The notes beneath the pieces were generated by a model. The model made no database searches. It was given only the letters and a program-made list of their open reading frames with translations, and was not told the DNA's origin. From positions 1-14,602 of the forward strand of contig CAZYLK010000161.1 of NCBI GenBank assembly GCA_964648365.1: a stretch of 14,602 nucleotides of DNA, written 5' to 3'. Position 1 is the stretch's first letter. Every line of letters starts with the position of its first letter. The translations under genes were made by a program, and so were the position numbers. This DNA comes from SURF-32 sp964648365 (GTDB lineage: Bacteria; Planctomycetota; Phycisphaerae; UBA1845). Of the stretch, positions 1-9,728 are shown in pieces.

Positions 1-47
1 GGTGTGCCGGCGACGAAAGGCGCCGACCGATGATTCCGACCCGGAAT

Positions 48-70
48 CACGGGCAGGATGCCCGTGCCAC
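48..70 (-). repeat. Dispersed hairpin repeat (copy 1)
   Basis: Arms CACGGGCA (48-55) and TGCCCGTG (59-66) surround a 3-nt loop and are followed by CCAC. It lies 38 bp past the pump stop codon. It is the same element as at 5414, 5445, 6084, 6207 and 6303, with compensated arm changes. Confidence 0.8.
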
Positions 71-108
71 GCGCGACGCCGCTGCGCGTGACACGTCCGC
101 CCGGACCG

Positions 109-3180
<3,072 letters not shown>

Positions 3181-3189
3181 GGGTTGAAG

Positions 3190-3230
3190 AAGGGAGTAAG
3201 GGAATGAGGGAGTAAGGGAGTAAGGGAAGA
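3190..3230 (+). repeat. 8-bp tandem repeat array (AGTAAGGG), arm 1 of an inverted pair
   Basis: Five contiguous, slightly varied units of AGTAAGGG (including AATGAGGG and AAGAAGGG). The 41-nt stretch matches the reverse complement of 3364-3404 with three mismatches, so the two arrays could pair across a 133-nt loop. It lies just upstream of the pump start codon. Confidence 0.8.
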
Positions 3231-3363
3231 AGGGAATCAGGAAACCAAGCCGGCTACGAGAGTACGCGAATGGGCACGATGGAATCAGAAGCAGCAGGAG
3301 CGGCCGGGGAGGAATCTACCAGGAGGAAGCCGCATCGCAACGAACAACGCTCGCCGCCTCTTC

Positions 3364-3404
3364 TCTTCCCTTACTCCCTCACTCCCTTACTCCCTTACTC
3401 CCTT
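3364..3404 (-). repeat. 8-bp tandem repeat array (AGTAAGGG), arm 2 of an inverted pair
   Basis: The same 8-bp unit as at 3190-3230, on the opposite strand (plus strand reads CTTACTCC). It abuts the perfect hairpin at 3405-3428. Three of 41 positions differ from the other arm. Confidence 0.8.
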
Positions 3405-3428
3405 CCGCGGCTGCCGCCGCAGCCGCGG
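3405..3428. other. Perfect GC-rich hairpin between the adaptor and pump genes
   Basis: CCGCGGCTG (3405-3413) and CAGCCGCGG (3420-3428) pair perfectly over 9 bp around a 6-nt loop, just after the adaptor stop codon. The following RNA on the minus strand is purine-rich with no U run, so it is not a classical intrinsic terminator. It could attenuate read-through or protect the upstream mRNA from 3' decay. Confidence 0.6.
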
Positions 3429-3436
3429 ACGCCGCC

Positions 3437-5338
3437 TCACCTCCCGGTCTCGACCTCACAACACCCTGCGCCAATGTTACTCTTCAATATCTCCGTCTTC
3501 ATAAGAAAACTGCCCGCCGCGGCGACCAATTCTCCTTCGCTCAGGCCCTGAATGATTTCCACGAAGCCGTTCGAGGAACTTCCAAGGACCACCTTTCGCG
3601 GCAAGAACGATGACTCCGTTTCGCGCACAAAGACCAACCGGCAGCAGCCGTCGCTCTGCACGGACTCGCCCGCGACGCTGATGACCGCGTCGTCGTCGTG
3701 CAGAACGATCCGCGCCGAGCCGAACATCTTCGCCCGCAGCCAGCCGTTCGGATTGGCCAGCGTCGCCCGCACCTGCACCGTTCGCGAGAAGTCGTCCATC
3801 TGCGGGCTGATCCAGTCGATGCGGCCGTCGAAGCTCAGACCCAGGCCGTCCGCGACGAATCGCACCGGCTGCCCGAGCCGCACCCCGAGCAGGTCGCGCT
3901 CCACCACGTCCGCCAGCAGCCACATCGACGACGTATCCGCCACCGCAAACAGCGCCGCACCCGGCTCGACCGACTCGCCCGCGCTGACCGCAAGCTCGAT
4001 GACGCGGCCCGCTACCGGCGAGCGAAGCTCGTAGCGCGACAGCGACTCGTCACCATCCGTGCCGATCGCGTCGATCTTGTCATGCGTCAGCCCGAGGATG
4101 TGCAGCGATCGTTCCGCGGCGTCCAGCGCCGCCTGCGCCACGACCACGCCGCGCTCCGCCTCGCGCAGCGAGCGATCCACGTCGAAGGCGATCTCCTCGC
4201 GCAGCGCGACGAACTCCGCCTCCGCGGCCGCAAGCTCGCTCTGGGCCACGTCGAACTCGCGCTTCGCCGCCAGGTTCTGCTCTCGCAGGGCGTCCGCACG
4301 TGCAGCATCCGCACGGGCTAACTGCAACGCGGCGTGCGCCCGCAGCAGCCGCGCCTTGGCTTCGCCTACCGCCGATTCCGACAGCGCCGACAGCACTTCG
4401 TCGGGAGGTGAGGCCGGCGTGCAGACCGCCAGCATCCGCTGCGATCCACGATGGATCGTCCGCGCGCGTTCCAGATCGGCCTGGGCAAGATCAACGTCCT
4501 GACGCCGGGCGATGTAGGCGCTCTTCGCCTCGCCCAGCGCCGGGCTGTCGATCACGGCCAGCAACCCGCCGGCCGGGAGGTCATCCCCGCGCCCGGCCGC
4601 GACTTCCAGCACCACGCCCGCCACGCGCGGCGTGACGCGCGTCCACCTGGTCGCGTCGAACTCGACCTCGGCCGGCACTTCCAGGCTGGCCGACATCCGC
4701 CGCCGCGCGGCCGGTTCCACCACGATGCCCGCCTTGCCGACGATACCGGCATCGGCAAACTGAACGCGGACGCCTTCGACCGGGCAGAACGGATCGTTTT
4801 CCGCCGTCAGCAGTCGTGGCACGCGGGCGACGGCCAGGTCGCCTGGCGACACATTCGCCGCCGACCTCGCCTGATCGAGCCGCGCCGCCACCCCCGCGGC
4901 CGCGGCGACTCCGGTCGCGTTGCCCCCCCCCGGCTTCTGCTGATCCGTCTGCTTTGCACGGTTCGCCGGATCGATCTTCGCCCACTCCGCCGCCGCTTCG
5001 GGATGGCAATCCAGGCACTGCGACTCGGGCAGGCCGTGCGTCTCGCACCAGTCCCGCGCCGCAATGAACATCGGGATCAGCGCGCGCGTGCATCGCGTAC
5101 ACACCGACTCCGGCACGCCGTGTCCCCCGCACCAGCCCTTCTCCATGTGCGGCGGCAGGGCGCTTGTGGCCGGGCCGATGGGTTTGTCGCCGGACGACGA
5201 CGGTGCGTTCGAGGGAACCGACTCGGCCGCGCCGGCCGGCGGCACGGCGGGAAACCCCCGCTGAAACGGATCGGCAGCAGCGACGTACGCCGTGCTGACG
5301 GTCGCGAGAAGCACGCCATGTATGATTCTTGCCTTCAT
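3437..5338 (-). CDS. czcB: CzcB/CusB-type periplasmic adaptor with a doubled Cys/His motif
   Basis: This 633-residue membrane-fusion protein would link the RND pump to an outer-membrane channel. The frame is open to 5467, but those extra 43 codons are translated hairpin repeat (GTGFQPV). The ATG at 5338 gives a normal signal peptide, MKARIIHGVLLATVSTAYVAAA, so I chose it. Next come a Pro/Ser linker and two copies of W-C-x2-H-G-x-P-E-S-x-C-x2-C (Cys 70, 80, 83 with His 73; Cys 98, 108, 111 with His 101), which look metal-binding. A CPVEGVRVQFA motif lies near 186. Then come a lipoyl half (about 237-270), a long Ala/Glu/Arg-rich coiled coil (about 272-415), the second lipoyl half with SPVAGRVIELAVSAGESVEPG (about 440-460), a beta-barrel, and a C-terminus ending SNIGAGCCE. 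A 9-C tract lies at 4923-4931. The exact transported metal is unknown. Confidence 0.93.
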   Translation of the reverse strand: MKARIIHGVLLATVSTAYVAAADPFQRGFPAVPPAGAAESVPSNAPSSSGDKPIGPATSALPPHMEKGWCGGHGVPESVCTRCTRALIPMFIAARDWCETHGLPESQCLDCHPEAAAEWAKIDPANRAKQTDQQKPGGGNATGVAAAAGVAARLDQARSAANVSPGDLAVARVPRLLTAENDPFCPVEGVRVQFADAGIVGKAGIVVEPAARRRMSASLEVPAEVEFDATRWTRVTPRVAGVVLEVAAGRGDDLPAGGLLAVIDSPALGEAKSAYIARRQDVDLAQADLERARTIHRGSQRMLAVCTPASPPDEVLSALSESAVGEAKARLLRAHAALQLARADAARADALREQNLAAKREFDVAQSELAAAEAEFVALREEIAFDVDRSLREAERGVVVAQAALDAAERSLHILGLTHDKIDAIGTDGDESLSRYELRSPVAGRVIELAVSAGESVEPGAALFAVADTSSMWLLADVVERDLLGVRLGQPVRFVADGLGLSFDGRIDWISPQMDDFSRTVQVRATLANPNGWLRAKMFGSARIVLHDDDAVISVAGESVQSDGCCRLVFVRETESSFLPRKVVLGSSSNGFVEIIQGLSEGELVAAAGSFLMKTEILKSNIGAGCCEVETGR

Positions 5339-5413
5339 AAGACTATTCTCGACATCCCGCACCGCGTTGGGAAAGCGTGAATCGCAGGCGGGGGGTTGAG
5401 CTTGTGTCGAAGA

Positions 5414-5436
5414 CACCGGTTGAAAACCGGTGCCAC
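5414..5436 (-). repeat. Dispersed hairpin repeat (copy 2)
   Basis: Arms CACCGGTT (5414-5421) and AACCGGTG (5425-5432), loop GAA, then CCAC. It lies in the spacer upstream of the adaptor gene, 8 bp from the next copy. On the minus strand it reads in frame as GTGFQPV, which falsely lengthens the adaptor frame. Confidence 0.85.
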
Positions 5437-5444
5437 ATGGACCA

Positions 5445-5467
5445 CACCGGTTGGAAACCGGTGCCAC
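5445..5467 (-). repeat. Dispersed hairpin repeat (copy 3)
   Basis: Arms CACCGGTT (5445-5452) and AACCGGTG (5456-5463), loop GGA, then CCAC. It is in the same orientation as copy 2 and has the same arms, so the two form a close tandem pair. Confidence 0.85.
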
Positions 5468-5527
5468 ATCCCCTGGGGAACGAATGACGACGATCGCTGC
5501 GATGATCGCAGACGACCGCGGCAGGGA

Positions 5528-5983
5528 TCAGATGCGCAGCGGTCGATCGCTTGCGGGGAAGGGAAGTCCGCCGGATTCGGGTGCGGGGGGGGACTCAGTA
5601 AAACTCGTCACCGCGAGCGCGGCGTCGGGAAGACTCATCATAGCAGCGCATGCGCAAGGCGCCTGCACGTACGAGGCGGCGTCGGACGCACCCGCCGGTT
5701 TGGCGGCCGCGCCACAGACGGTCAGGCAGGACTCGCACTCACGCTCGCTCGAGCGATGCGGCTGACGCTGAGGCTGGTTGGCGTCAGCGGAGAAGGTCGA
5801 CAGGTCGCCCACCGCCGCGCTTTCGCAGGCTGAGGCCGTGCAACAGGCGTTCGCATCGGCCGCCGCGGGCGCATCCGGCGCGCCGGCATCATGGCAACAG
5901 GCGGTCAGCAGGCCCGCCCGACACAGGTTCGGCACGACGACGAGCGCCCAGACGGCAAGCAAGATGGCACATCGCTGATTCAC
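5528..5983 (-). CDS. Small Cys-rich exported protein (hypothetical), first gene of the efflux operon
   Basis: This is a predicted 151-residue protein with no family I recognise. It starts at a GTG (5983; alternative GTG at 5989). The frame stays open further upstream into the assembly gap, but that part is repeat sequence. Residues 6-20 (AILLAVWALVVVPNL) are a hydrophobic export segment. LTAC at 26-29 matches a lipobox, so it may be a lipoprotein. Twelve cysteines follow the pattern C5, C21, C29-C30, C47-C48, C53, C83-x2-C86-x3-C90, C110 and C112. It lies 189 bp upstream of the adaptor gene on the same strand. Cysteine richness and position suggest periplasmic metal binding or sensing, which is inference. 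The start codon sits only a few bases downstream of a promoter-like element, so the transcript may be nearly leaderless. An 8-G tract lies at 5585-5592. Confidence 0.65.
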   Translation of the reverse strand: MNQRCAILLAVWALVVVPNLCRAGLLTACCHDAGAPDAPAAADANACCTASACESAAVGDLSTFSADANQPQRQPHRSSERECESCLTVCGAAAKPAGASDAASYVQAPCACAAMMSLPDAALAVTSFTESPPAPESGGLPFPASDRPLRI

Positions 5984-5993
5984 GGGCACAGGA

Positions 5994-6022
5994 ATGGTAA
6001 GCCCGCTGCGCCCGACATTCAA
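5994..6022 (-). promoter_or_regulatory. Sigma70-like promoter of the efflux operon
   Basis: On the minus strand, TTGAAT (6017-6022) is followed after 17 bp by TACCAT (5994-5999). The expected transcription start falls near 5987, only a few bases before the GTG at 5983, so little or no 5' leader is expected. No Shine-Dalgarno sequence is visible. The -10 box has the same TAnnnT form as the boxes at 9752 and 12002. Confidence 0.45.
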
Positions 6023-6083
6023 CCGCGACGTCCGACAACATGACCGGCCGGGCGTGTGACGCAATCGGCGGGCACGCTCGAAC

Positions 6084-6099
6084 GTGGCACGGCCTTCCA
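6084..6099 (+). repeat. Dispersed hairpin repeat (copy 4), cut by the assembly gap
   Basis: GTGG (6084-6087), arm CACGGCCT (6088-6095), loop TCC, then a single A before the Ns begin. The visible 16 bases are identical to the first 16 bases of copy 5 on the other side of the gap. Confidence 0.75.
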
Positions 6100-6199
6100 N
6101 NNNNNNNNNNNNNNNNNNNNNNNNNNNNNNNNNNNNNNNNNNNNNNNNNNNNNNNNNNNNNNNNNNNNNNNNNNNNNNNNNNNNNNNNNNNNNNNNNNN
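6100..6199. other. Assembly gap (100 N)
   Basis: Exactly 100 undetermined bases, the usual placeholder for a scaffold gap of unknown size. Both edges fall in or beside copies of the same hairpin repeat, which is the likely reason the assembly broke here. Reading frames that cross it cannot be trusted. Confidence 0.97.
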
Positions 6200-6206
6200 G
6201 CCATGT

Positions 6207-6229
6207 GTGGCACGGCCTTCCAGGCCGTG
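6207..6229 (+). repeat. Dispersed hairpin repeat (copy 5)
   Basis: GTGG, arm CACGGCCT (6211-6218), loop TCC, arm AGGCCGTG (6222-6229). It begins 7 bp inside the right edge of the gap. A separate 14-bp perfect palindrome, GGCAGGCGCCTGCC, follows at 6241-6254. Confidence 0.85.
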
Positions 6230-6302
6230 ATTCGGAAGGCGGCAGGCGCCTGCCTGTCGTGAAGCAGTTTCCCCCCAGGCGGGCCACATATCGAGTCGCA
6301 AT

Positions 6303-6325
6303 CACGGTCTGGAAGACCGTGCCAC
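6303..6325 (-). repeat. Dispersed hairpin repeat (copy 6)
   Basis: Arms CACGGTCT (6303-6310) and AGACCGTG (6314-6321), loop GGA, then CCAC. It is inverted relative to copies 4 and 5. The rest of 5984-6459 (promoter, gap, repeats) holds no credible gene; frames there are repeat translations or cross the gap. Confidence 0.85.
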
Positions 6326-6459
6326 GCGCGCCGCCAACGGCCAGGTAGCCCCGCGGATCGCGTCACGCACCCTGACCGACCCACCGATCGACCGGGCGCC
6401 GCCGGGCCGGGAGGAACGCGGATGCGCGTAGCCGCCCTGTGAGCGACGCGACCGACCCG

Positions 6460-7047
6460 TCAGTACTCCGCCCGAAACCAGTACCAGCCGCCGCGCAGCC
6501 GAAAGAGCCGGTAATACGACCCGCCGTAGGGCGACCCGGCTCGGTCGGGGTTCAACGTGAATCCATAGGACGTCAGGTCGGGGCCATCCATCCGGGTGAA
6601 GAGCAGAAAGTACACGCCGCCGCTTTCGTCCGTGGTGTATTCCTCCACGCGAAACCAGCCGACGCGCGATCCGCCGAGGGGTGCGCCGCCCTGGCTCGGC
6701 ACGGCGGCGGTTGCGATGCGCTCGAACACGGATTGCGACGCGATGAACGCGATGCGCCGCGGAATGTAGTAGCGCAGCAGACCCAGCGTGCCGACGAGCA
6801 TCACCGGCACGAGCAAGGCCCGCATCCACGGCAGCCGGATGCGATGCCGCCGGCCATTGACGACGGCGACGCAGCGCAATCTGAACAGGCGAAGGCCGCG
6901 GCCGCGAGAAAATCGCACCGACAGCATGGTCGGCAGCCGCAGCGCCGTAAGTATGCCCGCTCTCCAAAGCGCGATCAGGCCCGCTGCGAACAGGATGAAG
7001 AGAATCGGAGACGCCGCGATCGTCAGGAACATCCCGACGTCCACCAT
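6460..7047 (-). CDS. Hypothetical membrane protein, two helices plus soluble C-terminal domain
   Basis: This protein of about 195 residues belongs to no family I recognise. The N-terminus carries a membrane helix (VGMFLTIAASPILFILFAAGLIALW). A basic Arg-rich linker follows (about residues 37-70), then a second helix (ALLVPVMLVGTLGLLRYYI, about 77-97). The C-terminal half of about 95 residues looks soluble and is rich in aromatic and Gly residues, ending GGWYWFRAEY. I chose the ATG at 7047; an in-frame TTG at 7056 would overlap the upstream stop as TTGA. Either choice implies translational coupling with the 91-residue protein upstream. Plausible roles such as envelope signalling are guesses. 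Confidence 0.72.
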   Translation of the reverse strand: MVDVGMFLTIAASPILFILFAAGLIALWRAGILTALRLPTMLSVRFSRGRGLRLFRLRCVAVVNGRRHRIRLPWMRALLVPVMLVGTLGLLRYYIPRRIAFIASQSVFERIATAAVPSQGGAPLGGSRVGWFRVEEYTTDESGGVYFLLFTRMDGPDLTSYGFTLNPDRAGSPYGGSYYRLFRLRGGWYWFRAEY

Positions 7048-7052
7048 CGTAT

Positions 7053-7328
7053 TCAACGCCCCGGATTAATGCTGATCGCCAGGGCAAAAAGACACGCCGC
7101 CGCCGTCCCACACGCGATCAGATCCATCGCCGCGTCAAAACGACGGCAAGCAAGCAGCACCAGCAGCAGGACCGCCGACCCGGCGAACGCGGGCAGCACG
7201 ATGAACGCGGACCAGTCCGCGGCAAAGTACAGCACCGTCACGAGTGCGTCGGGGAAGAAGAACGCGGCCAGCAGCACGAGTACGCCGAGCGCGGCCAATC
7301 CGATCAGCACGGCGATGATTCGTTTCAT
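7053..7328 (-). CDS. Small hypothetical membrane protein (91 aa)
   Basis: A 91-residue, almost wholly hydrophobic protein. It has three likely membrane helices: about 3-24 (RIIAVLIGLAALGVLVLLAA), about 27-60 (one or two segments through SAFIVLPAFAGSAVLLLVLLAC) and about 68-86 (LIACGTAAACLFALAISI). It has no recognisable domain or catalytic motif. It lies 19 bp downstream of the DNA-binding protein gene and abuts or overlaps the next membrane protein gene, so the three probably form one transcript. No strong Shine-Dalgarno sequence precedes the ATG. A function cannot be assigned. Confidence 0.7.
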   Translation of the reverse strand: MKRIIAVLIGLAALGVLVLLAAFFFPDALVTVLYFAADWSAFIVLPAFAGSAVLLLVLLACRRFDAAMDLIACGTAAACLFALAISINPGR

Positions 7329-7347
7329 GGCGTAACCAGGCCGGGAT

Positions 7348-7782
7348 TCACCGATCCGGCGTGCGACCCCGCTCCGGCCGCGAGGTTCCTGCCCTGCCGA
7401 CGCCGGCGGCCGCGCCCCGTTTGCGCGTTCGCTTCCGCGGCTGCTTCGTCGAGCCCTTCGCCGCGTCGCGCAGCGCCCGGTCGATCTTGCCGATCGTCTC
7501 CACCGACGGCGTGTGCTTGCCCGTTTCGAGCCGGCAGACCGTCTCCACGCGAATCCCGGCGGCGTCGGCCAACTGGCGTTGCGTCAGCCCGGCCGCGGCC
7601 CGTTCGGCGATGATCTTGCGGGCCAGCGACGCGCGGGCGTAGTCCACGGCCGGGTAGTTGCCGTCCGGTCCGATGCTCGGCAACGCGGGCAGCGCTTCCG
7701 CCTTCGCGAGCGTCCGCGGCCGGTCATACTCGGCCCGTTCGATGATCACGTAATCCTTGCCGCCGAGCCGGATGCTCTGCAT
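7348..7782 (-). CDS. Phd/XRE-like helix-turn-helix DNA-binding protein (antitoxin type)
   Basis: A 144-residue protein. The frame extends to 7815, but the ATG at 7782 has a good ribosome site (GGGAGGA, complement of 7791-7797, 8 nt before the ATG) and gives the usual start MQSIRLGGKDYVIIERAEYD, so the shorter form is preferred. Residues 1-30 resemble the N-terminal segment found in antitoxin-like regulators. Residues 51-104 are an XRE/Cro-type helix-turn-helix (RKIIAERAAAGLTQRQLADA, then RVETVCRLETGKHTPSVETI). Residues 109-144 are a basic Arg/Lys/Gly tail that could add DNA contacts. Such proteins usually repress their own operon, often together with a toxin. No intact toxin gene is present, but a toxin-like relic lies immediately upstream. 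Its present role may be regulating the two membrane-protein genes behind it. Confidence 0.85.
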   Translation of the reverse strand: MQSIRLGGKDYVIIERAEYDRPRTLAKAEALPALPSIGPDGNYPAVDYARASLARKIIAERAAAGLTQRQLADAAGIRVETVCRLETGKHTPSVETIGKIDRALRDAAKGSTKQPRKRTRKRGAAAGVGRAGTSRPERGRTPDR

Positions 7783-7823
7783 GGCGTCAGTCCTCCCGGA
7801 TGCTCTGCGTGGCATCTATCCTC
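7768..7823 (-). repeat. 28-bp tandem duplication of the ribosome-binding and start region
   Basis: Two adjacent 28-bp units (7768-7795 and 7796-7823) share CCGGATGCTCTGC, then A/G, TGGC, and end in CCTC. The downstream unit in transcription carries the real ATG. In the upstream unit the equivalent triplet is ACG. Confidence 0.8.
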
Positions 7824-7928
7824 GTCGTAGAAGCCGTCGCGGTGGCCGATGCGTTCGACGATGACGGCCAGCGAGACTCCGCTCATCGAGTTATCGGAAC
7901 CGCGGCATCGCATTCGCCACCCCCAGCG
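7818..7928 (-). pseudogene. Possible relic of a RelE/ParE-type toxin C-terminus
   Basis: One minus-strand frame, open after a TAG at 7929-7931, reads RWGWRMRCRGSDNS and then SLAVIVERIGHRDGFYDED. The last part resembles the RelE/ParE C-terminus, where a hydrophobic strand leads to a GHR..(V/F)Y motif and WRxR occurs upstream. No full-length toxin frame is present and the frame runs on into the downstream gene without a stop at the expected place. The position directly upstream of an antitoxin-like gene supports the reading. Similarity is by eye only. Confidence 0.4.
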
Positions 7929-8063
7929 CTACCATGGCGCGACGCCTCGCCGCGTTGGGCCGGATTTTGCTTGAATGGCGTGGGGCGAATCGGCACACTC
8001 AACATTCACGCGCGGCCCCGACCGCAGGCGCAAGGCACCACACGCCACAGGAGGCTGTAGACC

Positions 8064-9659
8064 ATGCCAGATTTCAACCGCATTGCAGCAGTCGTTTGCG
8101 CCATCGCCGCAGCGGGCGCGGCGCAGGAACAGGAATGGGTCGCACGGTACAACGGCCCCGTCAACGGCACGGACGTGTCGTACGACATGGTCGTTGACAA
8201 CGACGGCAACGTGTACCTGACCGGTTTCAGCGACGGCGACGGAACGCGCGAGGATTGGCTGACGGTCAAGTATGACCCCGCCGGCAATGAACTCTGGACA
8301 GCCCGTCACGATGGCCCGGCGCACGGATCCGACCGGGCTTGGGCGCTAGCGGTTGATGCGTCGTCGAACGTCTACGTTACGGGTGAGACGACCGCCGATG
8401 GGCCGGGCTCCGATTATACGACGATCATGTACGACGCTTCCGGAAACGAGCGGTGGATCGCACGATACAATGGCCCCGGAACCGGGGCGGACGTTGCCAG
8501 TGACATCGTGGTCTCGCAAGCTGGAGAAGTGTACGTCACGGGAGTGAGTGCAGGGCAAGACACGGGCAGGGACTACGCCACGATCAAATACGACGGGGAC
8601 GGGAACCAGCTTTGGGTCGCGCGGTACGACTTCTTCGGCCACGAGGATGAAGCCAGGCGCATTGCCTTGGATGGAGCCGGTAACGTGTATGTCACCGGTG
8701 CGAGTCGAGGCGATGGAACCGGCTTGGACATCCTGACGATTCGCTATACCGACGCCGGAAGTGAAGTGTGGGCCGGTCGCTACACCGGTGACGGGGAAGC
8801 CGACGACGGACCGCACGCTATCGCCACGGCCGGGTCATGGATTTACGTCGTGGGATCGGTGTACGATAGTAAGACCGCTGACGACATGATCCTGCTTCGG
8901 TATACAGAAGACGGCAGTATACGAGGGATTGCCAGGTACAACGGGCCGGACAATGGGGCCGACGCGGCGTACGCTTTGGTCGTAGAGCCGGACGGCGACG
9001 TTATCATCGCTGGCGACTCTGACAGCGATGCGACCGACGTTGACCAGGCGACGGTCAAGTTTGAGGGTAGCCAGCTTCAACAACTTTGGGCGAGTCGCTT
9101 CAACGGCCCCGAGAATCGTGTGGACCGGGCCCGCGCGATAGCCGTTGATTCCTTCGGTAACAGTTACGTTGCCGGGTGGAGTTGGGGGGGGCTTGTCTAT
9201 TGGGACATTACCACGGTCAGCTATGACCCGCTGGGGGGCGAGCGTTGGTCGGCACGATACGACGGCCCGGCTCGGGACGATGACCAAGCAAACGCGATAG
9301 CTCTCGACGGCTCCGGTTCAGTAGTGGTCGCGGGCGCGAGCCGCGGAGGCGAATCCGGTATCGACTACGCCGCCGTCAAATACTCTCAGCCAAGCCGGGA
9401 GTGCAGGGGCGATGAAAAACTCCGGCTCGATTGCTTCCGTCGGTGCAGGGATGGCCGATACCACGTCCGGGCGACCGCCAAGACGGCTCTTCCGCCGGGA
9501 ACGCCACTCACGCTCACGCTCGACGACGCCGAGCCGATCGTCGTGGAGTTGGGCAACCGCGGCAAGGCCAGAGTCAACTGGTTTGACGTAGAGCCGGGCG
9601 CGCACTCCGTTGCGATCGTCGAGTGCTCGGTGAGCCGGCAGACGAATTGCTGCCAGTAG
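8064..9659 (+). CDS. Secreted SBBP-repeat beta-propeller protein
   Basis: A 531-residue exported protein. AGGAGG at 8049-8054, 9 nt before the ATG, supports the start. Residues 1-20 form a signal peptide ending AAAGAAQ. Eight repeats of 51-55 residues begin near residues 25, 78, 131, 184, 236, 287, 342 and 395. Each has the pattern WxARYNGPxNGxD, then VDxxGNVYVTG, then DYxTxKYDxxGN, typical of SBBP (beta-propeller) repeats. Repeats 5 and 6 are the most diverged. Residues 447-531 form a separate domain with six cysteines (447, 457, 461, 521, 529, 530), probably a beta-sandwich. Propellers of this kind are usually extracellular binding or surface proteins; no catalytic residues are evident. It stands alone, divergent from the helix-turn-helix operon and followed by the beta-helix cassettes. 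An 8-G tract at 9184-9191 lies inside repeat 7. Confidence 0.9.
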   Translation: MPDFNRIAAVVCAIAAAGAAQEQEWVARYNGPVNGTDVSYDMVVDNDGNVYLTGFSDGDGTREDWLTVKYDPAGNELWTARHDGPAHGSDRAWALAVDASSNVYVTGETTADGPGSDYTTIMYDASGNERWIARYNGPGTGADVASDIVVSQAGEVYVTGVSAGQDTGRDYATIKYDGDGNQLWVARYDFFGHEDEARRIALDGAGNVYVTGASRGDGTGLDILTIRYTDAGSEVWAGRYTGDGEADDGPHAIATAGSWIYVVGSVYDSKTADDMILLRYTEDGSIRGIARYNGPDNGADAAYALVVEPDGDVIIAGDSDSDATDVDQATVKFEGSQLQQLWASRFNGPENRVDRARAIAVDSFGNSYVAGWSWGGLVYWDITTVSYDPLGGERWSARYDGPARDDDQANAIALDGSGSVVVAGASRGGESGIDYAAVKYSQPSRECRGDEKLRLDCFRRCRDGRYHVRATAKTALPPGTPLTLTLDDAEPIVVELGNRGKARVNWFDVEPGAHSVAIVECSVSRQTNCCQ

Positions 9660-9728
9660 TTCGCGGTTGGCGGCAGCCCGCTCAACTGGGCTTGTCGCGC
9701 CGTGACGCGGGCGATAAGCGACATGCGC

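Noticed and set aside
48..66. Hairpin after the pump gene as an intrinsic terminator
   Set aside because: No U run follows it on the minus strand, and it belongs to the dispersed repeat family; any terminator role would be secondary.
3190..3404. 8-bp tandem arrays as a CRISPR array
   Set aside because: The units are contiguous with no spacers and no cas genes are present.
5339..5467. 43-residue N-terminal extension of the adaptor (start at 5467)
   Set aside because: It is the translation of two hairpin repeats and spacer; the ATG at 5338 gives a proper signal peptide.
6019..6384. Minus-strand frames crossing the assembly gap
   Set aside because: They consist of repeat translations and undetermined bases, so neither frame nor length is known.
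7971..7999. Promoter for the propeller gene (TTGAAT, 17 bp, CACACT)
   Set aside because: The -10 match is too weak to list as a feature without transcript data.
8346..9287. Minus-strand frames opposite the propeller gene
   Set aside because: They repeat with the period of the propeller repeats and lack starts or domains; they are shadows.
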